From the NCBI GenBank assembly GCA_002316215.1, contig DCDB01000169.1, positions 1 to 12,000 of the forward strand: a DNA stretch of 12,000 nucleotides. Direction: 5' to 3'. The notes under the pieces are model-generated. The model saw only the letters and a list, made by a program, of their open reading frames with translations, was not told the origin of the DNA and ran no database searches. Both the position numbers and the translations under genes were made by a program. This document shows, piece after piece, positions 1 to 7,033 of the stretch. Position 1 is the first letter of the stretch. Every line of letters begins with the position of its first letter. Origin of the DNA: Lachnospiraceae bacterium UBA1066 (GTDB lineage Bacteria; Bacillota; Clostridia; Lachnospirales; Lachnospiraceae).

Positions 1-2
1 CT

Positions 3-179
3 GGATATTTCACACAGGAGCGCATTCAGGGAGACCTTGACTACAAAAGAGCTCAGGCCATCGCGAAATCAATGCTTGATTCCGGGCTCATATCCGTTGC
101 TGAATGGGGCAAATTATCGGACATCAACCTTAAAACTTTCTCTCCCTTGTTCGCGGAAATATATCCGAATAATGCTTGA
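3..179 (+). CDS. SHOCT-like small protein, C-terminal part (5' end outside window)
   Basis: The frame is open from the window edge and stops with TGA at 177-179, giving 58 visible residues. The text reads YFTQERIQGDLDYKRAQAIA followed by a Met-Leu-Asp-Ser-Gly-Leu-Ile segment and a SPLF segment near the end. This is the pattern of the short SHOCT-type (short C-terminal) proteins encoded just upstream of large serine recombinases in clostridial integrative elements; that is family knowledge, recognised without a search. The next gene starts 52 bp downstream on the same strand, so the two are probably co-transcribed. Such proteins lack a proven reaction; a role in oligomerisation or in assisting recombination is only a guess. 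The true start lies to the left of the window. Confidence 0.6.
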   Translation, partial: GYFTQERIQGDLDYKRAQAIAKSMLDSGLISVAEWGKLSDINLKTFSPLFAEIYPNNA

Positions 180-231
180 TAGTATAGGCATTCAGAGTGA
201 TGTATAGACATGCGGAAAGGAGGATGAACCC

Positions 232-1287
232 TTGAAAAAAATAACAAAAATCGAAGAAAACAAAAATGTAACTGATGCAAAGCGAAAGCTCCGTGTAGCT
301 GCTTATTGCCGTGTCAGCACAGACTCTGACGCGCAGGCAGAAAGTCTTGAAGCACAGGTCACACACTATGAAAACTATATTGCTGCCCGGAATGATTGGA
401 AGTGCGCTGGCGTTTATTATGATGAAGGCATCACAGGTACAAAGAAGGAGAAACGTCCTGAGCTAAACCGCATGCTTGCCGACTGCAAAGCCGGGAAGAT
501 TGATTTTATCATCTCGAAATCAATTAGTCGCTTCAGCCGCAACACTGCTGACTGCCTTGAGCTTGTCAGAAAGCTTCTCAACCTGAATATTCCCGTTTAT
601 TTTGAAAAGGAAAACATCAATACCGGCTCCATGGAAAGCGAATTATTTCTATCAATCCTTTCCAGTATGGCCGCAGACGAATCCCTATCCATTTCAGAGA
701 ATAGCAAGTGGTCTGTGCAGCGCCGATTTGAAAACGCGACGTTCAAGATCGGATGCCCGCCCTACGGCTACGATTGGAATAAGCAGAACATAGTCGTCAA
801 CCCGGAGCAGGCGGCAATTGTAAAAAGGATTTTCGCTTCTGCTCTTTCCGGCATTGGCACCGCAAAAATTGCCAACATGCTGAATGAAGAAAAGATTCCT
901 ACCAGAAAAGGTCATCACTGGAGCGCATCCACAGTCAAAGGGATTCTGACAAATGAGAAATATACCGGCGATGTTCTTTTCCAGAAGACCTACACGGATG
1001 CGCAGTTCAACCGCCACCACAATTGCGGTGAGAAAAATCAGTACTTTGTATCAGATCATCACGAGGCAATCATCAGCCACAGCGAGTTTGAAGCCGCCGA
1101 AAAGATGTTAAAGCAACATGCCAAAGAAAAAAACGTCATTCCAGACAGTGAGAAGTACCAGAATCGCTATGCCTTCTCAGGAAAAATAATCTGCGGCAAA
1201 TGCGGCAGTACCTTCAAGCGCCGGACGCATTACACATCTGGCGACAGTTACATAGTATCGTTACCAGCAGGGAAAGGTAAGTGTTAA
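232..1287 (+). pseudogene. Large serine recombinase, 3'-truncated and fused out of frame
   Basis: Site-specific recombinase of the resolvase/invertase superfamily, the enzyme that integrates and excises mobile elements through a serine-DNA intermediate. The start is TTG at 232, chosen because AAAGGAGG at 216-223 lies at ideal spacing. The catalytic resolvase domain covers about residues 20-165, with the motif AYCRVSTD and nucleophile Ser29. The Recombinase domain follows (about 180-285, including NEKYTGDVLFQKTY), then the first half of the zinc ribbon (ICGKCG, about 330-335). The protein breaks off after the residues GDSYI: from about 1253-1258 the DNA belongs to a second recombinase read in another frame, adding a foreign tail of about 10 residues before the TAA. 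At 351 aa it lacks the second zinc-ribbon Cys pair and the coiled-coil region of full-length relatives (typically about 450-550 aa), so it is probably inactive or altered. Confidence 0.85.
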
Positions 1288-2320
1288 CCACAACCGTTTC
1301 CTCGGTTACTCGAAAGACAATGACGGAAAGCTCATAATTGACGCTGAGCAGTCCGAAGTTGTAAAGCGCATCTATCGCGAATATCTCGAAGGCCTCAGCA
1401 TGGACAAAATAGCCTCCGGACTTGAGGCGGATCACATCCTTACCGGTGCCGGAAAAGAAAAATGGCACACGAGCACGATCAACGAGATTCTCCGGAACGA
1501 AAAATACATGGGCGATGCCCTTTTGCAGAAAACCTATACCACCGACTTCCTTACAAAGAAACGAATCAAGAACACTGGCATCGTGCCGCAATACTATGTT
1601 GAGGACGATCATCCTGCCATCATTCCGAAAGATATCTTCATGCAGGTACAGGAGGAACTTGTCCGCAGGCGCGTCATTCACAAGAGTCCGACAGGCAAGA
1701 AACGCACCTACTCCTGCAATCATTGCTTTGCGCAGATGATTTTCTGCGGAGAGTGCGGCGAGCTTTACAGGCGCGTCCATTGGAACAATCACGGCTGCAA
1801 ATCCATTGTCTGGCGCTGCATCAGCCGCTTGGAGCCATCGGAAGCTGAGAGCAACTGTACGAATCGGACGGTAAATGAAGCTGTCCTTGAGGACGTCACG
1901 GTCAAAGCCTTAAACCGGATTCTGCGAGGCAGGAAAGAGTTCTTGACCCAGCTGCAGGAAAATGTAGCCAGGGCCGTCGTCACAACCGACACACTCTCAC
2001 CGGAAGGCATTCAACTGAGGCTTGAGGATCTGCAGAAAGAACTGCTTCGAAAGGTTGAGGGCGGCAAAGACTACAATGCCATCACTGACGAGATGGTTCG
2101 CCTGCAGGAAATGAAGAAACAGTCCACGGTCGACAATCACCGTAGAGAAGAAGCCATGAACCGGATCAAGGAACTGCAGGATTTCGTCGCCATGCAGAAT
2201 ACAGAAATTCATGTGTTCGATGAAGCTCTCGTCAGGAAGCTTATAAAAAGCATTACGGTATACGCGGATAAGTTCACCGTCGAATTCAAGTCCGGCGTAT
2301 GCGTGGATATCACAGAATAA
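1256..2320 (+). pseudogene. Second large serine recombinase, N-terminal catalytic domain missing
   Basis: The frame of this gene is closed by TAG at 1253-1255 and open to TAA at 2318-2320. The first residues, YRYQQGKV then NHNRFLGYSKD, match the point just after the catalytic domain in tandem clostridial serine recombinases; the first Met of the frame is only at 1400. Then come the Recombinase domain (LEADHILTGAGK, NEKYMGDALLQKTYT), the zinc ribbon (CNHC, CGEC) and a C-terminal coiled-coil region of about 120 residues. The N-terminal 180 or so residues, including the catalytic serine, are absent, and nothing here looks like a dedicated ribosome binding site. Inference: a deletion between two neighbouring recombinase genes removed the 3' end of the first and the 5' end of the second. 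Any translated product would be a DNA-binding domain without catalysis. Confidence 0.85.
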
Positions 2321-2322
2321 TA

Positions 2323-2370
2323 GAGCAGGCTGCTCCGATAGGAATTTTACCTATGGAGTGGCTTGCTCTC
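2323..2370 (+). terminator. Long imperfect hairpin after the recombinase remnant
   Basis: Two bases after the recombinase stop, the arm GAGCAGGCTGCTCCGATAGG pairs with CCTATGGAGTGGCTTGCTC around a short AATTTTA loop, with a few mismatches or bulges. The downstream bases TTGCTTGT are only moderately T-rich, so termination strength is uncertain. The hairpin lies between two converging genes, so it could serve both strands; on the minus strand the stem is followed by TATTATT. It may also be a structured end of the mobile element. Confidence 0.5.
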
Positions 2371-2406
2371 TTGCTTGTACAAATCGGGAGTTTGCCTAAC
2401 CCAATA

Positions 2407-2877
2407 TTATTTATAATTGAACATATTCATATAAATATCATATGCCGAAGTACATTCTTCTTCGGGTAACCCCGTTTCATTAGCAAGATAAGATATAGCT
2501 TCCTTTTTATCCCCAAATCTTTGTAACAACAAAGCTATTTCCGAAAATCTTTTTAATGAATTATGAAATTCATCAAAAGTTATATCTTTTGAAGATGTAT
2601 CATATAATCTATGCTCCAACAAAATAAGAAGATTATCGTCTGCAACATTTTTATAATTTTCACTACAAATAAATTCTCCAGCAAATAATTCGTTGATAGA
2701 TATTTGTAGTATATCGCAAAGTAATCTATATAAACTTGCATCAGGTAAGCAAACACCATTTTCCCAATTTGAAACAGAACGGTCTGTTACACCCAATTTT
2801 TCAGCCAGCTCCAATTGTGTCAGTTTTTTTCTTTTCCTGCACTCTGCAATAAATGCTCCTATCTTCTTTTGATTCAT
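2407..2877 (-). CDS. Xre-family helix-turn-helix transcriptional regulator
   Basis: A 156-aa protein with an N-terminal Cro/C1-type HTH at about residues 6-60. It reads KLTQLELAEKLGVTDRSVSN, then WENG and a LPDASLYRLLCDILQISINEL helix pair, the classic Xre arrangement. The remaining 95 residues are an unrecognised, mostly helical tail ending in a Cys- and Tyr-containing segment. The start is ATG at 2877, supported by AAAGGAG at 2888-2894. It converges on the recombinase remnant and stands alone. The gene is visibly much more AT-rich than its neighbours, suggesting a separate origin. Its target is unknown; autoregulation or control of mobile-element genes is inference. Confidence 0.88.
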   Translation of the reverse strand: MNQKKIGAFIAECRKRKKLTQLELAEKLGVTDRSVSNWENGVCLPDASLYRLLCDILQISINELFAGEFICSENYKNVADDNLLILLEHRLYDTSSKDITFDEFHNSLKRFSEIALLLQRFGDKKEAISYLANETGLPEEECTSAYDIYMNMFNYK

Positions 2878-2901
2878 ATTTCATCAACTCCTTTAATCGT
2901 A

Positions 2902-2907
2902 ATTATA
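2902..2907 (-). promoter_or_regulatory. Candidate -10 box for the Xre regulator
   Basis: Reading the minus strand, TATAAT lies just upstream of the Xre gene's Shine-Dalgarno site, 25 bp before the start codon. No good -35 hexamer is visible 16-18 bp upstream, so this is a weak or regulated promoter, or a chance match in AT-rich DNA. Confidence 0.3.
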
Positions 2908-2979
2908 TACTTAAAAAGTTGATATAAATACGAAACGGAACTTGAGTAGGTGATTAACAAATTCCAGTTAGTTTTCCTT

Positions 2980-3029
2980 AACATCTAATCCGCTCACTCA
3001 GTGGCAAAACATCTAATCCACAGCCTAAA
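2980..3029. repeat. 50-bp dispersed repeat, copy 1, with internal direct repeat
   Basis: This stretch matches 7404-7453 at 47 of 50 bases in the same orientation. Inside it the 12-mer AACATCTAATCC occurs twice, at 2980-2991 and 3008-3019, a 28-bp period. Multiple spaced short repeats next to an element's tip are known from IS21-family ends, where IstA binds. Whether this is such an end cannot be shown here, because no istA/istB coding sequence is visible. Confidence 0.75.
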
Positions 3030-3054
3030 TCCAGTCACACTGATAAGTTCCCGC

Positions 3055-3106
3055 AAGACATTTTAACATAATAGGCTCGTTTTTTCATCAAACCCGAAAA
3101 TGTCTT
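3055..3106. repeat. Perfect 10-bp inverted repeat in noncoding DNA
   Basis: AAGACATTTT at 3055-3064 is the exact reverse complement of AAAATGTCTT at 3097-3106, with a 32-bp spacer that contains a TTTTTT run. It could be an operator, a long-loop hairpin or an element end. The rest of 2930-3175 holds no gene I can support. Confidence 0.4.
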
Positions 3107-3179
3107 GGCTTGTACGCTTCTTTGAACTGTCTATGCTATCTTCTACGCATATCAGATTCACACCGAAATTGGATCTATA

Positions 3180-3500
3180 TTATAAAAGTAGACACTTTTA
3201 TCGAAAAGCGATTGCCATCTTCACGCCACACGCAGGCAGCGACTAAGCGCCGTCCACTCCCTGCATTTCCAGCATGATATCAAGACCCTGTGCCGTGTCC
3301 TAAAGGAAGAAACCAATAGACGGACATATAATACAATGGAGCAAATGTGTCTTTCTCTTTTTGAGTATATTGAAGGATTCTATAATCTCAAAAGGCCTCA
3401 TAGCTCCCTCGGCTATCTGACACCTAATGAGTTTGAAAACTCGTATTGGGAAGCACAAAAATAATACCTGCTTCCCAAAAAAATGTGTCTTTTTTCTTGA
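3180..3500 (+). mobile_element. IS3-family remnant with both ends, interior deleted
   Basis: The outer 22 bases at 3180-3201 and the reverse complement of 3479-3500 share a core (about 14 of the first 19 positions, including AGACAC at the same offset), as inverted repeats of one IS would. The pentamer CTATA flanks both sides (3175-3179 and 3501-3505), consistent with a target-site duplication, although five bases could match by chance. Inside is only the last part of a DDE transposase. An intact IS3-family element is about 1.2-1.5 kb, so some 75% is gone and the remnant cannot move by itself. Confidence 0.6.
3282..3464 (+). pseudogene. IS3-family transposase OrfB, C-terminal fragment
   Basis: The frame ending at TAA 3462-3464 encodes the tail of an IS3/IS150-type integrase-core transposase. 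The motif LFEYIEGFYNLKRPHSSLGY is followed by LTPNEFE, the family's C-terminal signature after the catalytic Glu region. A KTL...KEE segment precedes it at about 3282-3308, likely the remains of the usual stretch leading into the final helix. Left of that the reading frame continues to 3192 but shows no recognisable transposase sequence, and the DDE residues are absent. The fragment is certain to be non-functional. Confidence 0.8.
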
Positions 3501-3815
3501 CTATAGTTCATTCTTCCCTTCGGGCAATTCCGCCCACATACTCTCGACCAGAATACAAAGGAATTCCCGGTTATCAATATCATCTACCAGCAGCATCTCC
3601 TTTGCTCCTTCGTATGGTAATTCTTTCGGAGCATCCGGCATCATTCTCACTGCTGCCGGAACAGGCTTCACCAATAACCTGTCATCATATATGCCGCCAA
3701 ACACCTTCCCGCGATAATACAGAATATATTCTCCCATCATCGCCCTGAAGGTGATCTCATCGAGCTCAGATAATTGTTCTACAACAAAATCCAGATACCC
3801 CTTTGTTGATGCCAT
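3501..3815 (-). CDS. TfoX N-terminal-domain protein (TfoX/Sxy family)
   Basis: A 104-aa protein that is nearly all TfoX_N domain: RAMMGEYILYYRGKVFGGIYD at about residues 24-44, then DDRLLVKP and APKELPYEGAKEMLLVDD. In Gammaproteobacteria the family founder activates competence. Single-domain Firmicutes members are of unknown function, so a competence role should not be assumed. The start is ATG at 3815, with AGGAG at good spacing in the tail of the upstream gene, whose stop lies 11 bp before it. It is the last gene of the operon. The stop codon sits in the putative CTATA duplication of the IS3 remnant, so the insertion apparently landed exactly at the gene's end and left the protein complete. 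Confidence 0.85.
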   Translation of the reverse strand: MASTKGYLDFVVEQLSELDEITFRAMMGEYILYYRGKVFGGIYDDRLLVKPVPAAVRMMPDAPKELPYEGAKEMLLVDDIDNREFLCILVESMWAELPEGKNEL

Positions 3816-3826
3816 CCAAATCTCTC

Positions 3827-4409
3827 CTATCCATTGATCAGCTTCAGGAACTTTTTATCGTTCATCTGCTCATTTGTTATATACTCTCCGTCATGGAACA
3901 TGGCGTAATTTGTTATGGGTGTGGGTGCGTTCTGCGCTTTATCCCTGCTGTCAATAAGCATTGCCTTAAAGACGACACCCGCATCTTTTGCCGTATCTTC
4001 CAAAACCGGCACATACTTGGCGTTAAACGGGCACTGGTGCGTATAGTACAGAACATACCCCTTTTCATCAATATGCGGATGCTTCGCGCATTCCCTGAAA
4101 TGAGGTTCAGCTGCACCTGCCTTAAATGGCAGATACCACAGCTGGATACCGTTGTCTGCTTCATCACACACGGTAAAGCCTTTATATTTTAAGAATTTGG
4201 AATCAGCCAGAAAAGGCTTTTTCTTCGCAGCCGCCAGTATACACAGGCCCGTTTTCCATTTTTCCTTACTGTCCTCTATACAAGCATTCAGCAAATCTCT
4301 CCGCAAGCCATTCCTTTTTTGAAGAAACCTGCACATCCTTATTGCTTGAAATAGCACAGCAGATGTGCTCCTTTTCCAAATTGTCCTTCGTAACTCTGAT
4401 ATATTCCAT
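3827..4409 (-). pseudogene. YoaP-domain GNAT acetyltransferase, broken by internal deletion
   Basis: The real start is ATG at 4409 with AGGAAGG just upstream. It reads MEYIRVTKDNLEKEHICCAI, the N-terminus of a family that pairs a GNAT acetyltransferase fold with a C-terminal YoaP-like domain. That frame ends at TAA 4266-4268 after 47 codons. The other frame, ending at 3827, resumes the same protein at LLNACIEDSKEK and continues through the YoaP-like part (VLYYTHQCPFNAKYVPVLED, ITNYAMFHDGEYI). Compared with remembered relatives, about 50-60 residues of the GNAT core, including the expected acetyl-CoA region, are missing between the halves, at about 4280-4300. The deletion also shifts the frame. 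An ATG at 4357 could begin a fragment but has no family support. Substrate unknown; an intact protein would acetylate an unidentified amine. Confidence 0.8.
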
Positions 4410-4425
4410 CTGGTTTGTTTCCTTC

Positions 4426-5058
4426 CTATGCCTTTTTTATCGGATGACGGACAACAGTCTTCAGCTTCTCCGGCGCAACCTTACGTGCATCACTCAGGTA
4501 TATCTCATGGTGAAGTCTTGCATCAGAGATGTCCAGGACATAGCCCTGCTCTTCCATATACTTATGCATTAGCGCCACTGTCTCCGGCTCATCATCATAG
4601 GAACCGATATGCATGCACTGAACGCACAGACCTTCATCGTAGGTCAAAAACTCGACCCTGGAGAAGTCTGTTTTCTTTTTCTTTGAAGCTTCCTCTACAG
4701 CCCAGTCAAAATCTGATTCAGTCACAAAGTCAGGAAGTCGGATAACCGATATGAAGTTGAAACCTTCTTTGTGGGAATAATCGATACCGTCCACGCCGTC
4801 CTGCCACCAGAATCCTTCAAGAGGCGGCACAACGTAATCATAATAACCGTCAATCTGATGATCGCCTTTTTTGCTCATCTTGATTGTAAACGCGATGCCA
4901 TATAGCAGGCCAATGCTCTGCTTGTATTCACTGTCCTCCTGATTTGTATCACCTTTTCCGCGCACTGCAATATAATTCATTTTCGGAACTGTCACGATAC
5001 CGGGCTGATTCTTCGGCATGTAAAATTCCTTGTATTCCTTTTTAAAATCGAATGCCAT
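4426..5058 (-). CDS. GyrI-like small-molecule-binding domain protein
   Basis: A 210-aa protein matching the stand-alone GyrI-like (AraC effector-binding fold) family. It begins MAFDFKKEYKEFYMPKNQPG and has PKMNYIAVRGKGD, a GYYDYVVPPLEGFWW segment at about residues 71-85, and a C-terminal HHEIYLSDARKVAPEKLKT. The family binds hydrophobic or aromatic ligands, and some members degrade or sequester toxic compounds; the ligand here is unknown. No HTH is present, so it is not itself a DNA-binding regulator. The start at 5058 lies 2 bp after the previous gene's stop with only a weak Shine-Dalgarno (ACAGG), suggesting translational coupling. The stop at 4426 overlaps the Shine-Dalgarno region of the next gene. 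Confidence 0.85.
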   Translation of the reverse strand: MAFDFKKEYKEFYMPKNQPGIVTVPKMNYIAVRGKGDTNQEDSEYKQSIGLLYGIAFTIKMSKKGDHQIDGYYDYVVPPLEGFWWQDGVDGIDYSHKEGFNFISVIRLPDFVTESDFDWAVEEASKKKKTDFSRVEFLTYDEGLCVQCMHIGSYDDEPETVALMHKYMEEQGYVLDISDARLHHEIYLSDARKVAPEKLKTVVRHPIKKA

Positions 5059-5060
5059 AT

Positions 5061-5477
5061 TTACCTGTCACCATCCTTCTCTTCAAAAGGCTTATTCCAT
5101 GAACCTATTTCAATAAGATTACCTTCGGGATCGGCAATATAGCAGGTCCTCTGTCCCCAGGGCTCCAGCTCCGGCTCTAATACCGGTGTGGCGCCGTTCT
5201 CTGTCGCTTTCCTGAAAGCAGCATCAACCTCATCAAAGGTATCCACATAAAGCGCAATCTCAAAATGACCATTCAGTCCCTTGATATACTCATACCGGTG
5301 GTTTGTCATCTTCTCAAAATCCTTGCGCCCATAAAGCAAAAACAGTGTTCCATCCTTTACCAGATACACGTTGGATGCGTCTTCCCCTTCCTTAATTTCA
5401 AATCCAAGCACATCTCTGTAAAACCGAATCATCCTTCCCATATCTTCAACAAGCAGCCCAAAGCCGTCCAATCTCAT
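5061..5477 (-). CDS. VOC-family (glyoxalase/bleomycin-resistance fold) protein
   Basis: A 138-aa protein of the vicinal oxygen chelate superfamily: LLVEDMGRMIRFYRDVLGFE at the N-terminus, GHFEIALYVD in the middle, and the C-terminal DPEGNLIEIGSW motif that carries the usual metal-ligand Glu. This size and fold fit a glyoxalase-like or antibiotic-sequestering protein; the substrate cannot be told. The start was set at ATG 5477, not the in-frame ATG at 5498, because AAAGGAGG at 5487-5494 lies just upstream of 5477 and inside the longer version. This Shine-Dalgarno overlaps the last codons of the isochorismatase-like gene, so the two are coupled. Confidence 0.88.
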   Translation of the reverse strand: MRLDGFGLLVEDMGRMIRFYRDVLGFEIKEGEDASNVYLVKDGTLFLLYGRKDFEKMTNHRYEYIKGLNGHFEIALYVDTFDEVDAAFRKATENGATPVLEPELEPWGQRTCYIADPEGNLIEIGSWNKPFEEKDGDR

Positions 5478-5481
5478 AATC

Positions 5482-5985
5482 TCAATCCTCCTTTTCATTC
5501 ATACACTCGCTAAGGGACAATACTTCACATCCCTTAGACGAATAATACACAAACATTTCATCAAGCTTTTTCAGATCATAGCTCGTAATGCAGTCTGATA
5601 TCATATGCACCTTGAATCCTGCTTTTGCCAGATTGTAACCAGTAGACTTAACGCAGGCTGTAGCATCGGCCCCTGTGATATAAAACTCTTCGATTCCATT
5701 TTTATCGATAAATTCAGCCAATGCTTCACTGGTAAAAGCATTGGCTTTCGACTTCTCAAAAACATTCTCCGATACGATCGTAAGTTCAGGAACCAGTTCT
5801 GATCCGCGTGTCCCGGGCTTAAAAGTTCTTGTTTTTTCAGACAGATTGTAATGCCTGATATAGATCACGTGCATATTATCTGCAGTCGCCCAGCCTATCG
5901 CAGCATTTACCTGCTCAATGATCGTTTTGTAGTTCTTCGTGATGTCATTCTGAAGGTCTATTATCATCAATGCCGTCTTTTTCAT
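5482..5985 (-). CDS. Isochorismatase-like cysteine hydrolase
   Basis: A 167-aa alpha/beta hydrolase of the isochorismatase/nicotinamidase superfamily. The likely triad is Asp10 in MIIDLQND, Lys80 in the KANAF segment and nucleophile Cys111 in GADATACV. Preceding Cys111, the Ala106-Asp107 pair stands where the family has its cis-peptide. Members hydrolyse isochorismate, nicotinamide or N-carbamoyl compounds; the substrate is unknown. The start is ATG 5985 because AAAGGAGAG precedes it; the in-frame ATG at 6012 lacks this. The gene starts 40 bp inside the end of the WYL regulator gene (overlap 5945-5985), a sign of translational coupling and of regulator-plus-enzyme function. Confidence 0.9.
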   Translation of the reverse strand: MKKTALMIIDLQNDITKNYKTIIEQVNAAIGWATADNMHVIYIRHYNLSEKTRTFKPGTRGSELVPELTIVSENVFEKSKANAFTSEALAEFIDKNGIEEFYITGADATACVKSTGYNLAKAGFKVHMISDCITSYDLKKLDEMFVYYSSKGCEVLSLSECMNEKED

Positions 5986-6898
5986 CGCTCTCTCCTTTGT
6001 ATCTTTTTGCAATTTCGGAGGTGATCTGATACAGCCTGTTTCTGATATGCTCTGGTTCCAGCACTGTCACCTTGTCCCTACACGAAAGCATCCAGGAGAG
6101 AAGTCCCTCATCATCAGCATAATCATGTTCAAACAAGAGACTCCCATCTTCCATTTCCGTAAAGGAATGGGTGCCGTATTCCTCAACAAGCTGCCACTTC
6201 ATCGAAGGATCAAACAACGCCTTCACCCGGGCTTTCGCAGGAAATACTTTTTCATTTGAAAGATCCGGCATCGGGACCTCACGATTCGCTTCAAAAGTTG
6301 CTGCATGTGCAATATTTTCCATGCGATTCAGCTTAAACATTCTGAAGTCTTTTCTCAGAAGACAGTAGCCGTATACATACCAGCTTGTCCATTTGAAGAT
6401 CAGATAGTATGGTTCGATCTCTCTTTCTGTATCTCCGCCCGGTGCATAATACTTAAACCTGATGGTTTTCTTCAGTTCAATGGCGTCTTGTATGTTTTCT
6501 ATCTTCGGCGCCAGTGAATCCCGATACCACGATGACAGATCAATCAGGACAGAGTCCCTGCCCGTAATGAATTCAGAGGAACCGGTCTGTATTTTCTCCA
6601 TCAGCTGGCCGTAATAACTGCTTCCGCTCACACTGTCTAAGCTGCGCAGACCTGCAAGGATCATCTGCATATCCTTTGATGTGAGTATCGTTCGATCCAT
6701 CCGGTATCCATCCGTGATACTGATGCCGCCGCCGGTACCCTGAGCTGTCTGTATCGGAATACCTGCCATACACAGGTTCTCAATATCCCGGTTGATGGTT
6801 CTTCTTGAAACCTCAAACCGCTCTGCCAGTTCAGGCGCTGTAGTTTTCTCCTTCTGCAGCAGTACCGACAGTATCCCGATCAATCTGTCTATCTTCAT
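5945..6898 (-). CDS. WYL-domain transcriptional regulator (YafY/DeoR-type HTH)
   Basis: A 317-aa regulator. The N-terminal HTH_11 domain (about residues 1-60) starts MKIDRLIGILSVLLQKEKTT and includes RFEVSRRTINRDIENL as the recognition part, followed by the GTGGGISI wing. The WYL ligand-sensing domain lies at about residues 130-220, with the signature SWYVYGYC and a downstream FKLNRMENI. A WCX-like C-terminal extension follows to the end. WYL regulators bind nucleic acid or nucleotide-like ligands and are typically repressors or activators of neighbouring genes. The start is ATG 6898 with GGAG 10-13 bp upstream; an in-frame upstream ATG at 6937 lies inside a palindrome. It is the first gene of the operon reaching to 3501, so it probably regulates its own operon. 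Confidence 0.9.
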   Translation of the reverse strand: MKIDRLIGILSVLLQKEKTTAPELAERFEVSRRTINRDIENLCMAGIPIQTAQGTGGGISITDGYRMDRTILTSKDMQMILAGLRSLDSVSGSSYYGQLMEKIQTGSSEFITGRDSVLIDLSSWYRDSLAPKIENIQDAIELKKTIRFKYYAPGGDTEREIEPYYLIFKWTSWYVYGYCLLRKDFRMFKLNRMENIAHAATFEANREVPMPDLSNEKVFPAKARVKALFDPSMKWQLVEEYGTHSFTEMEDGSLLFEHDYADDEGLLSWMLSCRDKVTVLEPEHIRNRLYQITSEIAKRYKGESDEKDGIDDNRPSE

Positions 6899-6933
6899 CC
6901 TTCTTACGCTCCATCTGTATAGTACCAAATATA

Positions 6934-6955
6934 ACATGACAACTATATGTCATGT
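6934..6955 (-). promoter_or_regulatory. Palindromic operator candidate upstream of WYL regulator
   Basis: ACATGAC at 6934-6940 and GTCATGT at 6949-6955 form a perfect inverted repeat with an 8-bp spacer. A further half-like copy, ATAACATG, occurs at 6931-6938 and again at 6961-6968. The site lies 36-57 bp upstream of the WYL start codon, where an autorepressor would bind. Candidate promoter elements on the minus strand (TATAGT at about 6958-6963, TATACA at about 6917-6922) flank or overlap it but lack clear -35 partners. Confidence 0.55.
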
Positions 6956-6982
6956 TTACTATAACATGTACGAGAATTTTTT

Positions 6983-7026
6983 GAAAACAAAAATAACAGC
7001 TGACAGAGAACTCAATCTCCATCAGC
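6983..7026 (-). terminator. Terminator after the SH3b lysin fragment
   Basis: Beginning 8 bp past the minus-strand stop at 7034, GCTGATGGAGATTGAGTTCT and CTGTCAGC fold into a stem of GCTGA/TCAGC plus GAGA/TCTC pairing with small bulges. The stem is followed on the minus strand by the T-rich run TGTTATTTTTGTTTTC, the shape of an intrinsic terminator. It would also insulate the WYL promoter from read-through. Confidence 0.6.
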
Positions 7027-7033
7027 CGTCACA

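Noticed and set aside
1214..1792. 192-aa minus-strand open frame opposite the recombinase remnants
   Set aside because: It lies antisense to clear recombinase coding sequence, has no ribosome binding site and resembles no protein family; it is a shadow of the plus-strand genes.
2323..2370. Attachment site of the recombinase element
   Set aside because: The hairpin lies where an attachment site might be, but the other element end is outside the window, so no repeat or core can be compared.
2980..3029. CRISPR-like array
   Set aside because: Only two or three 12-mers at 28-bp period, with no further repeats, no spacer set and no cas genes.
3803..4192. 129-aa plus-strand frame across the acetyltransferase remnant
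   Set aside because: It is antisense to recognisable YoaP-domain coding sequence, with no Shine-Dalgarno and no domain.
4365..4745. 126-aa plus-strand frame over the GyrI-like gene
   Set aside because: It is antisense to a strongly recognised gene and has low-complexity composition.
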